A DNA stretch of 64,000 nucleotides, from IMG/VR virus record IMGVR_UViG_3300013102_000005, positions 29,778-93,777 of that record. One strand, given 5' to 3'. A program made the position numbers and the translations under genes. Within the stretch, counting starts at the first letter, position 1. Every line of letters begins with the position of its first letter. Shown here in pieces: positions 8,065 to 17,523 of the stretch. The notes under the pieces were generated by a model that ran no database searches, had not been told where the DNA came from, and was given only the letters and a program-made list of their open reading frames with translations. This DNA is from a virus.

Positions 8065-8627
8065 AGTATCCGGGCCTCCCGCCGACGAGTCGGGCGATCG
8101 CCCAGGACGGCCGTCATGGCGTCCTCTGCGGCCCGGTACTCGCACCCCATGATCTCCACGCAGTAGGGAGCGGCAGCTGCGCTGACATGGAAGTAGAACC
8201 AGCCATCCACCCCGTCGAAGCAGTGGTAGCCGCGCCGTCGCTCATGACTCGCCAGGCTAACGCCCAGCTGACCCATCAGCCGCGACATGTCGGCGAGGAA
8301 ATAGGGGCGCTCGGCCGCCCAGCAAGCCCGTAGGGCGGCGATCTCGTCCAGGCGGATGTCGCGTAGCTCTTCGGGCGTGTTCACCGCAGGCACGCAGCGG
8401 GGAATGTAGCCGCCCTGGCCGCGCAGCTCCCACAGATGCAGGTTCGGCTGGGCTTCGAAGTTCAGGCCCGAGAACGAGCGGCCGCCCAGGTCGTTAAAGA
8501 ACACCGGCCGGCTGCCGGGGAAGTGATGGGCAAAGGCCTCGCCTTCGAGCTGCACGCGGCGGCAGTCGAGCAGGTACTGCTGGCGTGCATGTAGCACGTC
8601 AGGATTCTTGGTCTTGTAGTAGCTCAT
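8061..8627 (-). CDS. Hypothetical protein
   Basis: 188 residues, soluble, rich in aromatic residues, with several Cys but no clear metal site. Starts at ATG with AGGAA somewhat far upstream, 17 bp after the stop of the preceding gene. No family recognised. It is the first of four coupled genes ending with the DUF3268-like gene. Confidence 0.55.
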   Translation of the reverse strand: MSYYKTKNPDVLHARQQYLLDCRRVQLEGEAFAHHFPGSRPVFFNDLGGRSFSGLNFEAQPNLHLWELRGQGGYIPRCVPAVNTPEELRDIRLDEIAALRACWAAERPYFLADMSRLMGQLGVSLASHERRRGYHCFDGVDGWFYFHVSAAAAPYCVEIMGCEYRAAEDAMTAVLGDRPTRRREARIL

Positions 8628-8644
8628 GGCAACGCGGTTCCTGC

Positions 8645-8974
8645 TCAGGCGCTGAGGGTGGCGGCGGGGATGTCGAGGAAGTAGCTGTTCTCGCCCTGGC
8701 CGGCGCGCATCACCCCGATGACGGTGCTGTCCCGGTGCAGCAGGACGTTTCCAAGCCGATCAAAGCGGGGCGTGACGTTCTCGCGCAGCAGGGCGCGATC
8801 CCAGTCCTGGGCAGTGCAGGGACGGATACGGGCCGCGCATTCCAGGGCCTCCTGGCGGGCAGCGGCGGCAGATACGCCGGCCATGCGCAGCAGGAAGTAG
8901 CGGGCGCCAACGCGGCGGTTGTAACGGCGCGTCAGGTAGACGAGCGATCCAATGAGCGCTGAGGTGTGGGACAT
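8645..8974 (-). CDS. Hypothetical protein
   Basis: 109 residues. The N-terminal half is basic and helical (LTRRYNRRVGARYFLLRMAG), the C-terminal half mostly beta-like with DRLGNVLLHRDSTVIGV. GGAA lies upstream of the ATG. No family recognised. Confidence 0.5.
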   Translation of the reverse strand: MSHTSALIGSLVYLTRRYNRRVGARYFLLRMAGVSAAAARQEALECAARIRPCTAQDWDRALLRENVTPRFDRLGNVLLHRDSTVIGVMRAGQGENSYFLDIPAATLSA

Positions 8975-9043
8975 GGTGCATTTCCGTGTGGTGAGCCGGC
9001 GATCCTGCCGGCGGGTGTGGCGCGCAATCTGTCGTCGCGCTGC

Positions 9044-9091
9044 CTGGGTATCTCGATAGGGGCCGTCCTCGGCGCCTATCGACAGACCCAG
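9044..9091. repeat. Long imperfect inverted repeat between genes
   Basis: CTGGGT (9044-9049) and TCGATAGG (9053-9060) pair with CCTATCGA (9075-9082) and ACCCAG (9086-9091): 14 pairs interrupted by a 3x3 internal loop, around a 14-base apical region. It lies between 8974 and 9113 with no T-tract, so a factor-dependent terminator, a processed RNA or a protein-binding structure are all possible. Confidence 0.5.
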
Positions 9092-9112
9092 TGCTCGCCT
9101 GGGCCTGCCCTG

Positions 9113-9397
9113 CTACATGCGTCGCCGCTGGCGACCCGCTGCGGGACGCATCCGCACCGTCCCCTGGGTGCCATGCCGGCCACTGAGCGTCCGCCACGCC
9201 ATCGTGTAGCCCATGCCGGCCAGGCGCATGGACATGCGGCGAACCCTACGCAGATCGGCCTGCGGATCGAGATCACCGTAGGTCTTGAGCGTGAGGGTGC
9301 GCACGACGTCGCCCGAGTCGTAGCCGACGAACTCGAACACGACCGCATTGGCGGTTGGGAAGGGGGTGGATACCTCAGCAAGCGGGCGGGACTGCAT
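9113..9397 (-). CDS. Hypothetical protein
   Basis: 94 residues with an alternating beta-like N-terminal half and a strongly basic C-terminus ending in RQRRRM. AGGAG precedes the ATG. It is the first gene downstream of the operator pair at 9475-9512, so it heads a regulated transcript. No family recognised. Confidence 0.5.
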   Translation of the reverse strand: MQSRPLAEVSTPFPTANAVVFEFVGYDSGDVVRTLTLKTYGDLDPQADLRRVRRMSMRLAGMGYTMAWRTLSGRHGTQGTVRMRPAAGRQRRRM

Positions 9398-9474
9398 GGC
9401 CTGAACTCCTGTATCGGCCCGGCAGGAGGCCGAGCAACGGACAGGGAAAGCCTACTGCAAGCCGCTAGCGAAAT

Positions 9475-9512
9475 TCAAGCATATGCTACAATTATTTATA
9501 TCGCATGATATG
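9475..9512 (-). promoter_or_regulatory. Paired operator sites
   Basis: TCAAGCATATGCTACA (9475-9490) and TATATCGCATGATATG (9497-9512) fit the genome-wide palindrome, with centres exactly 22 bp apart, two helical turns. They lie in an AT-rich gap upstream of the 94-residue gene. A less perfect match also occurs at 9599-9612 inside the next gene. Confidence 0.55.
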
Positions 9513-9517
9513 AATAA

Positions 9518-9748
9518 TCAGATGGACATTTGGCGCCTGATCCACTGGAATAGCAGTATCCAAAGCATGACAGGCCAGATGACGACACACAGCAGGCTTG
9601 TAGCAAATGCTGATTTTATTGCGGACGCTCTCCCGCGTTCCTCCACCAGCTGGAGAAAGTCGGGATCGGCAAGGAGGTCGTGGCGATCGAGCCACAGGTA
9701 CAGCGCCCAGAGCAGGGCGCCGACCAGGTAGAGCATGAACCAATTCAA
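9518..9748 (-). CDS. Small inner-membrane protein
   Basis: 76 residues if started at TTG (GGAA upstream), 72 from the in-frame ATG at 9736. A hydrophobic segment at each end (WFMLYLVGALLWALYLWL and a later VIWPVMLWILLF) flanks a charged middle, so two membrane helices. Follows the 9766 gene by 17 bp. Function unknown. Confidence 0.55.
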   Translation of the reverse strand: MNWFMLYLVGALLWALYLWLDRHDLLADPDFLQLVEERGRASAIKSAFATSLLCVVIWPVMLWILLFQWIRRQMSI

Positions 9749-9765
9749 AGGCGCTATTCCGGTGG

Positions 9766-10482
9766 TCAGACCGTAGCAGCTTCGCTGGCCGTCGATGGCG
9801 AAGCAAGCGAACTGCGTGCAGTTGCTATCAGCACGGGAAGAGCATTGACCGCAGCGATGGCCAGCGCGGCGTCGCGCTTGTAGCTAAAGCTGGCCCAGGC
9901 CTTCTCGTGGATGCTGAAAGCGGCTAGCAGATCGCCCACGGTGGGACTCGAACAGATGGCCCCCATGGAGAGCCGGGTAGGCGCCCAGTCGCCTGGCCGA
10001 TGTTCAGCCTCGGCGATGGCCACGTCCAGTTGATCCAGCAGAGAGGGCAGCTGGCCAGCCTCCAGAGCTTGTCGCACGCGCTCGCGTGAGCAGTCCAGAA
10101 ACGAGCGCCAGCGGCGGCCCTCTTGCGCCAGCTCGGTCAGCTCAGCCAGATCCTGCTGGCCAGCCTCAATCGCCGCGCGGCATGGCTCGACGCTGGGCGC
10201 CGGCATAGCCTGGGGCTCAGGGGTCGCCAAGCCGTCCTCGATCAGCATTTCCAGGCGGCGCATCAGGGTGTCGCGCGCCTCGCGCAGGTCCTTGGCTCTG
10301 TCCTTGCCGCCGCCCCGCTGACCTGGCAAGAGCAGCTTCTTGATGGCGTGCTGAGTGGCGCCGCTGTAGTCCTCCACCTGGAAGAGCTCGCACACCCGAT
10401 AGACATCCAGCTCGGTCAGCTGGCTGACGTCCTTGAAGTAGTGAAAATGCCGGCGTGCGCGGGCAACGATGCCCGCCCTCAT
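9766..10482 (-). CDS. Hypothetical phage protein
   Basis: 238 residues, mostly helical. The N-terminal 80 residues (including YFKDVSQLTELDVYRVCELF and KKLLLPGQRGGGKDRAKDL) have a conserved look typical of Pseudomonas phage early proteins. The ATG overlaps the upstream stop (CATGA) with GAGGCC before it. No enzyme motif found. Confidence 0.55.
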   Translation of the reverse strand: MRAGIVARARRHFHYFKDVSQLTELDVYRVCELFQVEDYSGATQHAIKKLLLPGQRGGGKDRAKDLREARDTLMRRLEMLIEDGLATPEPQAMPAPSVEPCRAAIEAGQQDLAELTELAQEGRRWRSFLDCSRERVRQALEAGQLPSLLDQLDVAIAEAEHRPGDWAPTRLSMGAICSSPTVGDLLAAFSIHEKAWASFSYKRDAALAIAAVNALPVLIATARSSLASPSTASEAATV

Positions 10483-11225
10483 GCCTGGGCCTCACGCCAG
10501 CCGGCGAGCACCGTCCCAACGATACGCACCACCTCGTCCTGGGTAGCGGGGGCCGGCAGCGGAGAGCCGTATGCTTCACCGCGCGGATGGTAGGCGAACC
10601 CCTGGCCAGTCATAGGCAAGCCGAGCTGGAGGATCTCCACGGCGAAGCCCTGGGCCTCGATGCGGTGTGGCAGGTGGGCGTCCAGGGTGTAGCGCTCGCC
10701 CATGCGGTGAATACTCGCGCGCTGCTTGCGCAACTGCACCTGGCGCGCAAAACCACTGGCCAGGCGCAGGCTATTGACCGGCTGGCGCAGCAGGACGCCG
10801 TCGCTGTTCTGCCCGACCTCCTGGAACGAGGTGCACAGCAGGCCGCCGGCCAGGACGAGGGACTCATAGCCGCGCGCCTGGCTGCCGAGGTCACTGACGT
10901 CGGCGCAGCGATCGATAGCGCTCCAGATCCGCAGCTCGACCAGGCTGGACAGCCGGCAGGACAGCAGACCGGCCCGATCAATCACCCAGGGCAAGGCCAA
11001 GGTGCCGGCCAGGGACTTCTCCAGCAGCTGGCGCACCTCCAGCCGAGTGGCGGCGATGGTGAGGGTATCGCCGATCCGTGCGTCCACACGGCCGCGCTTG
11101 GCGGCCTTCTTTTCGGCCTTGGTTGGCCGGGCACCCTGGCGCAGGCGAACCGGCTGCGGGCGGCGGGGCGCGGTGTCAGGATTGGCGGCGACGACAAGGC
11201 TTTCGCCGGCAGTGATTTCGTTCAT
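10479..11225 (-). CDS. Hypothetical phage protein
   Basis: 248 residues. A proline- and lysine-rich N-terminus leads into a mainly helical body and a C-terminal part with GEAYGSPLPAPATQDEV. Coupled to the next gene through an ATGA overlap. No family recognised. Confidence 0.5.
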   Translation of the reverse strand: MNEITAGESLVVAANPDTAPRRPQPVRLRQGARPTKAEKKAAKRGRVDARIGDTLTIAATRLEVRQLLEKSLAGTLALPWVIDRAGLLSCRLSSLVELRIWSAIDRCADVSDLGSQARGYESLVLAGGLLCTSFQEVGQNSDGVLLRQPVNSLRLASGFARQVQLRKQRASIHRMGERYTLDAHLPHRIEAQGFAVEILQLGLPMTGQGFAYHPRGEAYGSPLPAPATQDEVVRIVGTVLAGWREAQA

Positions 11226-11251
11226 GGCTGTGCTCGTGCAGAGGGAAGGGG

Positions 11252-11563
11252 TCAGCTCGCCAGGCGCGAGCCTTTGGGGGCCGGAGTGCCTAGAACGGCC
11301 TCCATGCGTCCGAGGGCGCCGCGCACCAGGCGTCGGCCACGCTCCTCGGCTTCCAGGCGCTGCTGGGCGCAGACCTGGGCGAAGGTGTCCGGGCGAATCG
11401 GCAGGGGCTCAGGCTGTACGACCCTGGCCTCCAGCTCATCCGCATAGCGCTCATAGCTGCGAGCACGGTCCCGCTCCCACTGGGCGGCCTGGCCGTCGGC
11501 ATACAAGGCATCCCTGCGGATCTCGGCGGCAAGCTTGCGGTAGTGCTCAGGCGTCTGGGGCAC
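11252..11563 (-). CDS. Small helical hypothetical protein
   Basis: 103 residues from GTG, chosen because GAGGAG lies at the right distance while the longer frame upstream has no ribosome site. Highly charged and helical (HYRKLAAEIRRDALYADGQ and later repeats of Glu/Arg), probably a coiled coil. Overlaps the end of the preceding gene by 17 bp. Confidence 0.5.
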   Translation of the reverse strand: MPQTPEHYRKLAAEIRRDALYADGQAAQWERDRARSYERYADELEARVVQPEPLPIRPDTFAQVCAQQRLEAEERGRRLVRGALGRMEAVLGTPAPKGSRLAS

Positions 11564-11765
11564 GTGGAGTCTCCTCGATAACGCCAGCAGCTTGCGCCAT
11601 GGCCAGGCCCGCCTCGGCGATGACATTCCGGCGCGCGACGCTATCGAGCTGGTCGGCCAGATCGAGCAAGGCCAGCAGCTCGGCACGCGGCCACACCACG
11701 GTGGCATAGGCGCCGCCGGCGGAGAGCAGCTGCTGGCGCAGCAGATCCCGCTGATCCTTATCCAT
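11547..11765 (-). CDS. Small helical hypothetical protein
   Basis: 72 residues from the ATG preceded by GAGGTG. Contains a leucine-rich helix LLALLDLADQLD. Its start overlaps the end of the 105-residue gene upstream, so it is probably coupled. Function unknown. Confidence 0.5.
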   Translation of the reverse strand: MDKDQRDLLRQQLLSAGGAYATVVWPRAELLALLDLADQLDSVARRNVIAEAGLAMAQAAGVIEETPRAPDA

Positions 11766-12075
11766 GAGCTGGCACCTCACGCCCGCTGATCGCTGTCTCC
11801 AGCCTGGCCACGAGGCCGGCCTCGGAATGCTGGGCAGGGTTGGCGCTGACCGACACCTGCCAGCTGAGGACGCCGTAGCACTCCACTAGAAGATTGAGCA
11901 GCAGGGTGTCACGGGCGGCCGCCTGCTGGATGGCCTGGGCGGTCGTGGCCATGACCATCTGATTGACGATGCGGATGGCCTCGAACTGTGAGGGCGCAGG
12001 CTCGCCCAGGAACTGGTCGGCGGCCTGCTTGAGGTTGCGCATGGTGGGGCTGGAGAGCGGGTAGGCGGTGGGCAT
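11758..12075 (-). CDS. Hypothetical protein
   Basis: 105 residues from the ATG with GGAG upstream; a longer frame would run across an inverted repeat and is unlikely. Helical, no motif. It heads a transcript below the operator at 12159-12174 and is followed by two overlapping small genes. Confidence 0.5.
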   Translation of the reverse strand: MPTAYPLSSPTMRNLKQAADQFLGEPAPSQFEAIRIVNQMVMATTAQAIQQAAARDTLLLNLLVECYGVLSWQVSVSANPAQHSEAGLVARLETAISGREVPAHG

Positions 12076-12097
12076 GTCGGCTCCGTTCAGAAACAGC

Positions 12098-12127
12098 GAG
12101 GGCGCCGAACCGAAGTGCGGCGCCCTC
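12098..12127 (-). terminator. Perfect 10-bp hairpin, probable terminator
   Basis: GAGGGCGCCG (12098-12107) pairs with CGGCGCCCTC (12118-12127) around a 10-base loop. On the minus strand the hairpin is followed by a short GCTGTTTCTG stretch, a weak U-tract. It separates the small membrane-protein gene from the next unit. Confidence 0.5.
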
Positions 12128-12158
12128 ATTCTTGGGCGGAGCCACTATGCCTCTTTTT

Positions 12159-12174
12159 TCTATCACATGCTACA
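12159..12174 (-). promoter_or_regulatory. Operator site
   Basis: TCTATCACATGCTACA matches the genome-wide palindrome. It overlaps the last codons of the 61-residue membrane protein gene and lies upstream of the 105-residue gene. Confidence 0.5.
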
Positions 12175-12355
12175 TTTTTTGGGAGGGTATCGGCGCTATC
12201 GCACCGTATCGCCGGAGCAGTTGCTCAGCTCGCTGGCGTCGCTCTCGCTCCGCAGCAAGATCCGCTACGGCCTTGCGGTACAGGCCGCCAAAGCAGGCCA
12301 GGAACAGCGCAGAGCCGGCAAGCATGCCGAGCGCCAGGACGAGGATTGGTGACAT
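12170..12355 (-). CDS. Small single-pass membrane protein
   Basis: 61 residues: a hydrophobic helix (about 3-22), then a charged helix with ERERRQRAEQLL. The topology resembles many phage accessory membrane proteins. AAGGG precedes the ATG. It is immediately downstream of the perfect operator at 12385-12400, so it is probably expressed from its own regulated promoter. Confidence 0.55.
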   Translation of the reverse strand: MSPILVLALGMLAGSALFLACFGGLYRKAVADLAAERERRQRAEQLLRRYGAIAPIPSQKM

Positions 12356-12384
12356 CGTGCAACCCTTGGAGGTAGTTTCGGGTA

Positions 12385-12400
12385 TGTATCATCTGATACA
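12385..12400 (-). promoter_or_regulatory. Perfectly palindromic operator site
   Basis: TGTATCATCTGATACA is a perfect palindrome around a TC dinucleotide and the best single example of the motif in the window. It lies 30 bp before the start of the 61-residue membrane protein gene. Confidence 0.6.
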
Positions 12401-12436
12401 AGTGTTCGGCATTGCAGGCGCAGCTCTGGCCAGCGA

Positions 12437-12658
12437 CTACAGATCCGGCTTGATCAGGTCGAATCGCGTGCAGAAGCTCAGGAAGAGGCGTCCGTTCATT
12501 TCGTGCTTGCCCTCCTCGTAGTAGCCCCACATGCGTGCCGTCACGCCGATGCAGGCGGCGGCCGCAGTTGGCGAGACGTCGGCCAGCTTGCGGGCCAGCG
12601 CCACCTGTTCCTTGGTGGGGCTGGGGAAGGTCTTAACGTTCAATCGGCGAGCGGCCAT
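12437..12658 (-). CDS. Small helix-turn-helix protein
   Basis: 73 residues. DVSPTAAAACIGVTARMWGYYEEGKHEMN has the spacing of an XRE-type helix-turn-helix followed by a recognition helix. GGAG overlaps the preceding stop at good spacing. A DNA-binding regulator is likely; targets unknown. Confidence 0.6.
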   Translation of the reverse strand: MAARRLNVKTFPSPTKEQVALARKLADVSPTAAAACIGVTARMWGYYEEGKHEMNGRLFLSFCTRFDLIKPDL

Positions 12659-12661
12659 GGG

Positions 12662-13090
12662 TCACTCCAGGAAACGAATGTGTCGAGCGCATGGCGTCTC
12701 GATCCGGCCATCCGGGAACTCGACGACACCGCAGGTCACGTGCAGGGCGCCGACTTCCAGTTCCTCGCTTTCGACGGTGAACTGATGGAATCGAGCCTCC
12801 CCGATCTCGACCGGCTTGCGCTCATCCTTGTCCCAGGCGCTGACCATTACGCGGCGAAGGTGCGCGGTGCGCTGCTGCCGCACCTTGGCCATGGCCTCGT
12901 CAGCATCCATCACAAGAGCGCCGATCGGGACGACGGTGGCTGTAGCGCCTCCCAGCACGGGCTTGCCGCGCATCTTGGCGCCGCAGGCCTTGGAGCAGCA
13001 CTTGCCGCCGCCGCGCGCGACCTCAGCGGGGCGGGCATAGAAGGTCTGACCGCAGTCAGGATTTTCACAGGTTCTGTTGTGGGTCGTCAT
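12662..13090 (-). CDS. Zinc-finger hypothetical protein
   Basis: 142 residues from the ATG with GGAGGG upstream. CENPDCG and CCSKACG form a four-cysteine site near the N-terminus (treble-clef-like), followed by an alternating C-terminal half with CGVVEFPDGRIETPC. Function unknown. Confidence 0.55.
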   Translation of the reverse strand: MTTHNRTCENPDCGQTFYARPAEVARGGGKCCSKACGAKMRGKPVLGGATATVVPIGALVMDADEAMAKVRQQRTAHLRRVMVSAWDKDERKPVEIGEARFHQFTVESEELEVGALHVTCGVVEFPDGRIETPCARHIRFLE

Positions 13091-13139
13091 ACACCCTCCG
13101 GGTGATGGTTTCTCAGGGCGTGCAGCGGATTGCATTGGC

Positions 13140-13898
13140 TCACTGGTGCGACCCCCCAATAGCCAGAGGCTGCTCGCCACGATTGGCCACTCCATGATGG
13201 AGCTGCACCTGGCTACCTATCACTGCGCCATTGTGCAGGTCCTCGCTGTAGTGCTTGCCAGTACGAGGCTGAATCTGGGTGATCTCCATGTGCTTGGCGA
13301 TGTACTCACGGATCAGCGCCTGCTCCTGGGTCTCGGTGGCCACCAGGGCGGTGGAATCGCTCGTCTCGATCTCCGGCGCAATCGCTTTCAGCTTGCTGGC
13401 CACCTGCGCAATCCAGCCCAACAGGAAGTGGTCGCCGCGCGTCTCCGGCGTCAACCCGCGCTGCCGGCCCCGAGACTTGCGCAGCCACGACACGTATTCG
13501 CGACGGGCGTGCACCGCTTTGGTATGCAGCGCCTCATAGGCGTAGGCAGCAACCTCCTGCGCGGGCGCTACGCCGATGAACAGCGAAACCTCGTACCACA
13601 GCCGGGTCTCCTCGTTCTTTACCGCATCGACCACACAGCGGCAGTTCATAGCCTCGGCAACGATGATGGCCAGCGACCACTCCCAACGCTTTAGGCGGAC
13701 CTTCATCACGTGGCCGCGCTGGGTCTTCACCTCCGCCAGCGCCACATCTTTCTCGGTCAACCGGTGCTTCTGCATGAGCGCCTGGGCTTGGCGCATGGCG
13801 GCCGCCGCCTCGTGCTCGTTGCTGCTCGCTGATAGGGCCAGGCAATGCTTGATCTTGCGGATGATCCGATCCTGGTCCTTTTCCCGCTCTGTGCTCAT
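13140..13898 (-). CDS. DUF2786 domain protein
   Basis: 252 residues. The N-terminus (IRKIKHCLALSASSNEHEAA, then AQALMQKHRL) matches DUF2786, a short helical domain common in phages and plasmids. The remainder resembles the C-terminal region that usually follows it, with GVAPAQEVAAYAYEAL and a basic WLRKSRGRQRG. Its biochemical role is unknown. AGGA precedes the ATG. Confidence 0.75.
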   Translation of the reverse strand: MSTEREKDQDRIIRKIKHCLALSASSNEHEAAAAMRQAQALMQKHRLTEKDVALAEVKTQRGHVMKVRLKRWEWSLAIIVAEAMNCRCVVDAVKNEETRLWYEVSLFIGVAPAQEVAAYAYEALHTKAVHARREYVSWLRKSRGRQRGLTPETRGDHFLLGWIAQVASKLKAIAPEIETSDSTALVATETQEQALIREYIAKHMEITQIQPRTGKHYSEDLHNGAVIGSQVQLHHGVANRGEQPLAIGGSHQ

Positions 13899-13907
13899 GG
13901 TGACGTC

Positions 13908-14339
13908 CTAGATCTCGCTGTCGTATAGGCCGGTCTCGAAAAAGCCGAGCCTGCCTTTGATGGGGGTGAACGGTAGTGGGCGTGCGTCTCTCAGCACCAG
14001 CCCGATGTCGCCCATGTACCAGGGCGATTCGCTGTCGTCGATGCAGTCAACCAGCTCGACGGAACCGATGATGCCGCCACGCAGCAGCGCCTCACGGGAA
14101 GGCAGCACAATGGCACCGATGCGCTGATGGACCCAGGCCGACCACAGGTCGTACTCCATGCGGGTCATGCCGGCGGCGGCGTGCACCAGGAAGCGCCCCC
14201 GAAAGCGTGTCTTCCACGTGCGGTTCTCGATGTCCTTGATCAGGCCGGCTGCGGCTGCCTCGGCGCGCTGCTCTGCCGTGGCCAGGTCTGGGCGAACGAT
14301 CAACCAGGCCCAGGGCTGGCGGATGGATAGAGCTTTCAT
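13908..14339 (-). CDS. ASCH-domain protein
   Basis: 143 residues. MKALSIRQPWAWLIV, then IENRTWKTRFRGRFLVHAA and a C-terminal GRLGFFETG are characteristic of ASCH domains, a beta-barrel related to PUA that binds RNA or acts on modified nucleosides. The ATG has GGAG upstream and overlaps the stop of the membrane gene before it. A second ASCH-like gene is at 44.6 kb. Confidence 0.75.
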   Translation of the reverse strand: MKALSIRQPWAWLIVRPDLATAEQRAEAAAAGLIKDIENRTWKTRFRGRFLVHAAAGMTRMEYDLWSAWVHQRIGAIVLPSREALLRGGIIGSVELVDCIDDSESPWYMGDIGLVLRDARPLPFTPIKGRLGFFETGLYDSEI

Positions 14340-14596
14340 GCGTATCTCCGGTAGAGCTGGCGCAGCTGGCCGAACAAGAGGGCAGGCCAGAAAACCAGGG
14401 AAAACAGGATCGTGGCGATCAGCAGCAGCGCCATCAGCCCTCGCACCGCCCACAGCGGATGCTCCCGCCGCAGGCGAGCGTTCGCCTCGGCGATGGAGCG
14501 ATCACGCGGCGCCGGCGCCAGGACCTCCCAGTAGACGTAGCGGGCGAACAGCAGGCCCCATGCCAGGCCCAGGGCGAGGTAGAGGCCCCAGGTCAT
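14336..14596 (-). CDS. Small membrane protein
   Basis: 86 residues with two hydrophobic segments (about 5-23 and 50-75) separated by a charged loop. Start coupled to the preceding stop (ATGA), GGAAG upstream. No holin-like neighbours here; function unknown. Confidence 0.55.
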   Translation of the reverse strand: MTWGLYLALGLAWGLLFARYVYWEVLAPAPRDRSIAEANARLRREHPLWAVRGLMALLLIATILFSLVFWPALLFGQLRQLYRRYA

Positions 14597-15321
14597 GCCG
14601 GCGCTTCCGGCGAGAAGTCTCGAGAACGGTTGAGCTCCTCCACGGGCACCCAGCCGATCACGTGGCCGGTACTGAGCAGGTCGCAGACGAAACCGGGGCT
14701 CATGTAGTGAGAGATCTCAAGCCAACGACCTGAGCGGTGGCCTGGGTGCAGACCATTACCCACGCGCCCTGCATCGCGCAGCACGACCACCATCTGGTCA
14801 CGCTCGGGGAGATCCTGCGGCGAGCGCCAGTAGCTGGCCAGCCGCTCCTTGGCCTGGAGCGCGTCCAGCTCGGCCTGTAGCTCCTGCGCCTTGCTCTTCC
14901 AGGCCTGAGCCTGCTGGTGCTCGTTCTCGGCCACTGTCCGCCAATGCTCATCAGGATCCCGTGGAGAGCGAATGACCTCAATTGCGATCTCAGGCCATTC
15001 CTTGCCCTGTTCCTGGCCGATGCGGGCCAGGACGTCCAATGTCTCGCGACGATCGCGCTCGGCACCCTCCTTGCTGATTGAGGGATGAAATTCATTGGGA
15101 CCGACGCTCCAGGTCCCCCACAGCTCCGGCTGCTCCTGATCGATCGCGGCGCGCAGCTCGTTCACCCAGAGGCGATCATCCAGCACCTCGGGGCGCCCAT
15201 CGTCCAGCAGCTTGAGCAGCTCCTTGGCGCCGGCCAAGGTGATGGTGACGACAGGGTCGGCCGGATCGGGGGCCCGGCCCATGGCTTCGAGCATTTGCAG
15301 CACCTGGCTATTTGGCTGCAT
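14593..15321 (-). CDS. DUF551-like protein with coiled coil
   Basis: 242 residues. The middle (about 125-165) is a coiled coil with AQELQAELDALQAKE. The C-terminus has WRSPQDLPERDQMVVVL and VIGWVPVEEL, the layout of DUF551, a small phage domain with a terminal W-P motif. AAGGG precedes the ATG. Function unknown. Confidence 0.6.
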   Translation of the reverse strand: MQPNSQVLQMLEAMGRAPDPADPVVTITLAGAKELLKLLDDGRPEVLDDRLWVNELRAAIDQEQPELWGTWSVGPNEFHPSISKEGAERDRRETLDVLARIGQEQGKEWPEIAIEVIRSPRDPDEHWRTVAENEHQQAQAWKSKAQELQAELDALQAKERLASYWRSPQDLPERDQMVVVLRDAGRVGNGLHPGHRSGRWLEISHYMSPGFVCDLLSTGHVIGWVPVEELNRSRDFSPEAPA

Positions 15322-15324
15322 GGC

Positions 15325-16560
<1,236 letters not shown>

Positions 16561-16599
16561 GGTGGTGACTCCGTGCTTTCTGGTTATGGGTGCCGCGCC

Positions 16600-17151
16600 T
16601 TACAGCGCGCGGCCCATGGGAATGGCGGCCGGCGCCGGCTTGGGCGGCGTCTCGCGCAGGTAGACGTGGCGGTAGCGCTCGCTCACCGGCTTGAGCCCCT
16701 GGATGTCAGCAGGCGCGGCCTCGTGGCAATAGCGGAAGTAGGAGAGCAGGGGGCAATAGGTCTCCTGCACCTCATTCAACTGGTTGCAGTCCTCCTGCCA
16801 GGCCTTCGCTTTGGCCACCTCCTCAGTGGAGCAGATGGTCAGCAAGGGCGTAGCCACCTGCACTGGAGAGGCGCTGCTGGCGTCGCTGGCGCTGGAGTGA
16901 GTGGCGGCCAGCCCCAGGGCGCCAGCGGCGACATACAGCGGCACCAAGCTGGCGGCGCTGGAGCTGCTCGACGTGGTAGGGCTGCGACGCATGACGGGGG
17001 CAGCAGTAGAGACACGCGGCGCACTCGCCGAGGGGCGCGCTACGGGTGCGGCCGGACGGACCGATATGACCGGCGCGCGGGCTACGACTGCCGCCTGGGC
17101 GGAGCCGGCCAGCAGCAGGGCCAGGGCGGCCAAGGTGGGGGCGTACTTCAT
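16600..17151 (-). CDS. Secreted hypothetical protein
   Basis: 183 residues starting with a clear signal peptide (MKYAPTLAALALLLAGSAQA). A low-complexity Ala/Pro/Ser stretch is followed by a hydrophobic segment, then a globular part with four Cys (ICSTE, EDCNQL, TYCPLL, RYCHEA) that may form periplasmic disulfides. AGAGG precedes the ATG. Possibly exported during lysogeny; family not recognised. Confidence 0.65.
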   Translation of the reverse strand: MKYAPTLAALALLLAGSAQAAVVARAPVISVRPAAPVARPSASAPRVSTAAPVMRRSPTTSSSSSAASLVPLYVAAGALGLAATHSSASDASSASPVQVATPLLTICSTEEVAKAKAWQEDCNQLNEVQETYCPLLSYFRYCHEAAPADIQGLKPVSERYRHVYLRETPPKPAPAAIPMGRAL

Positions 17152-17216
17152 GAGGGGAGACCTCTCGCTATGGCTTCTCGGGGGAAGGCGCACAGCAGGA
17201 CGCCCTCTCGCGAAGA

Positions 17217-17232
17217 GCCCGGCAGACCGGGC
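17217..17232 (-). terminator. Hairpin after the 47-residue gene
   Basis: GCCCGG (17217-17222) pairs with CCGGGC (17227-17232) over a 4-base loop, followed on the minus strand by TCTTCG. It is a strong but T-poor hairpin directly after a stop codon; partial termination is likely. Confidence 0.4.
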
Positions 17233-17240
17233 CCAGCGCA

Positions 17241-17384
17241 TTACTCGTCGTCGTCCTGGAGGCTTTCGAGCAGGGTGTCCACGTCGTCACGCAGCTCTTC
17301 GAGGCCCTCACGGGTTTCGGAGCGGCTGCGGGAGGTGTCGCCGAAAAAGTCTTGGATGCTTTGCTTGACGGAGTCGAGGGTCAT
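17241..17384 (-). CDS. 47-residue acidic protein
   Basis: Too short for most gene callers, but it has an ATG with AGGTGG upstream, a composition unlike noncoding DNA (an acidic helix ending DDVDTLLESLQDDDE) and sits directly below the operator/promoter at 17446-17483. No family recognised; small acidic early proteins of phages often bind host enzymes, which is only a suggestion here. Confidence 0.55.
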   Translation of the reverse strand: MTLDSVKQSIQDFFGDTSRSRSETREGLEELRDDVDTLLESLQDDDE

Positions 17385-17430
17385 GGTCCACCTGGTGGGA
17401 AGTTGCTTCGCGGTTGCGAACTAGCATGTT

Positions 17431-17483
17431 CGCCGGAAGTATTTTCGCATCAGGTGATACCAATCTCAATAGCAGATGCTACA
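17431..17483 (-). promoter_or_regulatory. Regulated early promoter with two operators
   Basis: Sites at 17446-17461 (CGCATCAGGTGATACC) and 17468-17483 (AATAGCAGATGCTACA) have centres 22 bp apart. On the minus strand a -35 TTGAGA and a -10-like GAAAAT are 17 bp apart, so one operator sits between the hexamers and the other just upstream of -35. The same arrangement recurs at 20.1 and 26.3 kb. Confidence 0.65.
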
Positions 17484-17523
17484 AAATATAGCGGATGAAG
17501 CGGAGCGCGCGAGGTCGCTTGGG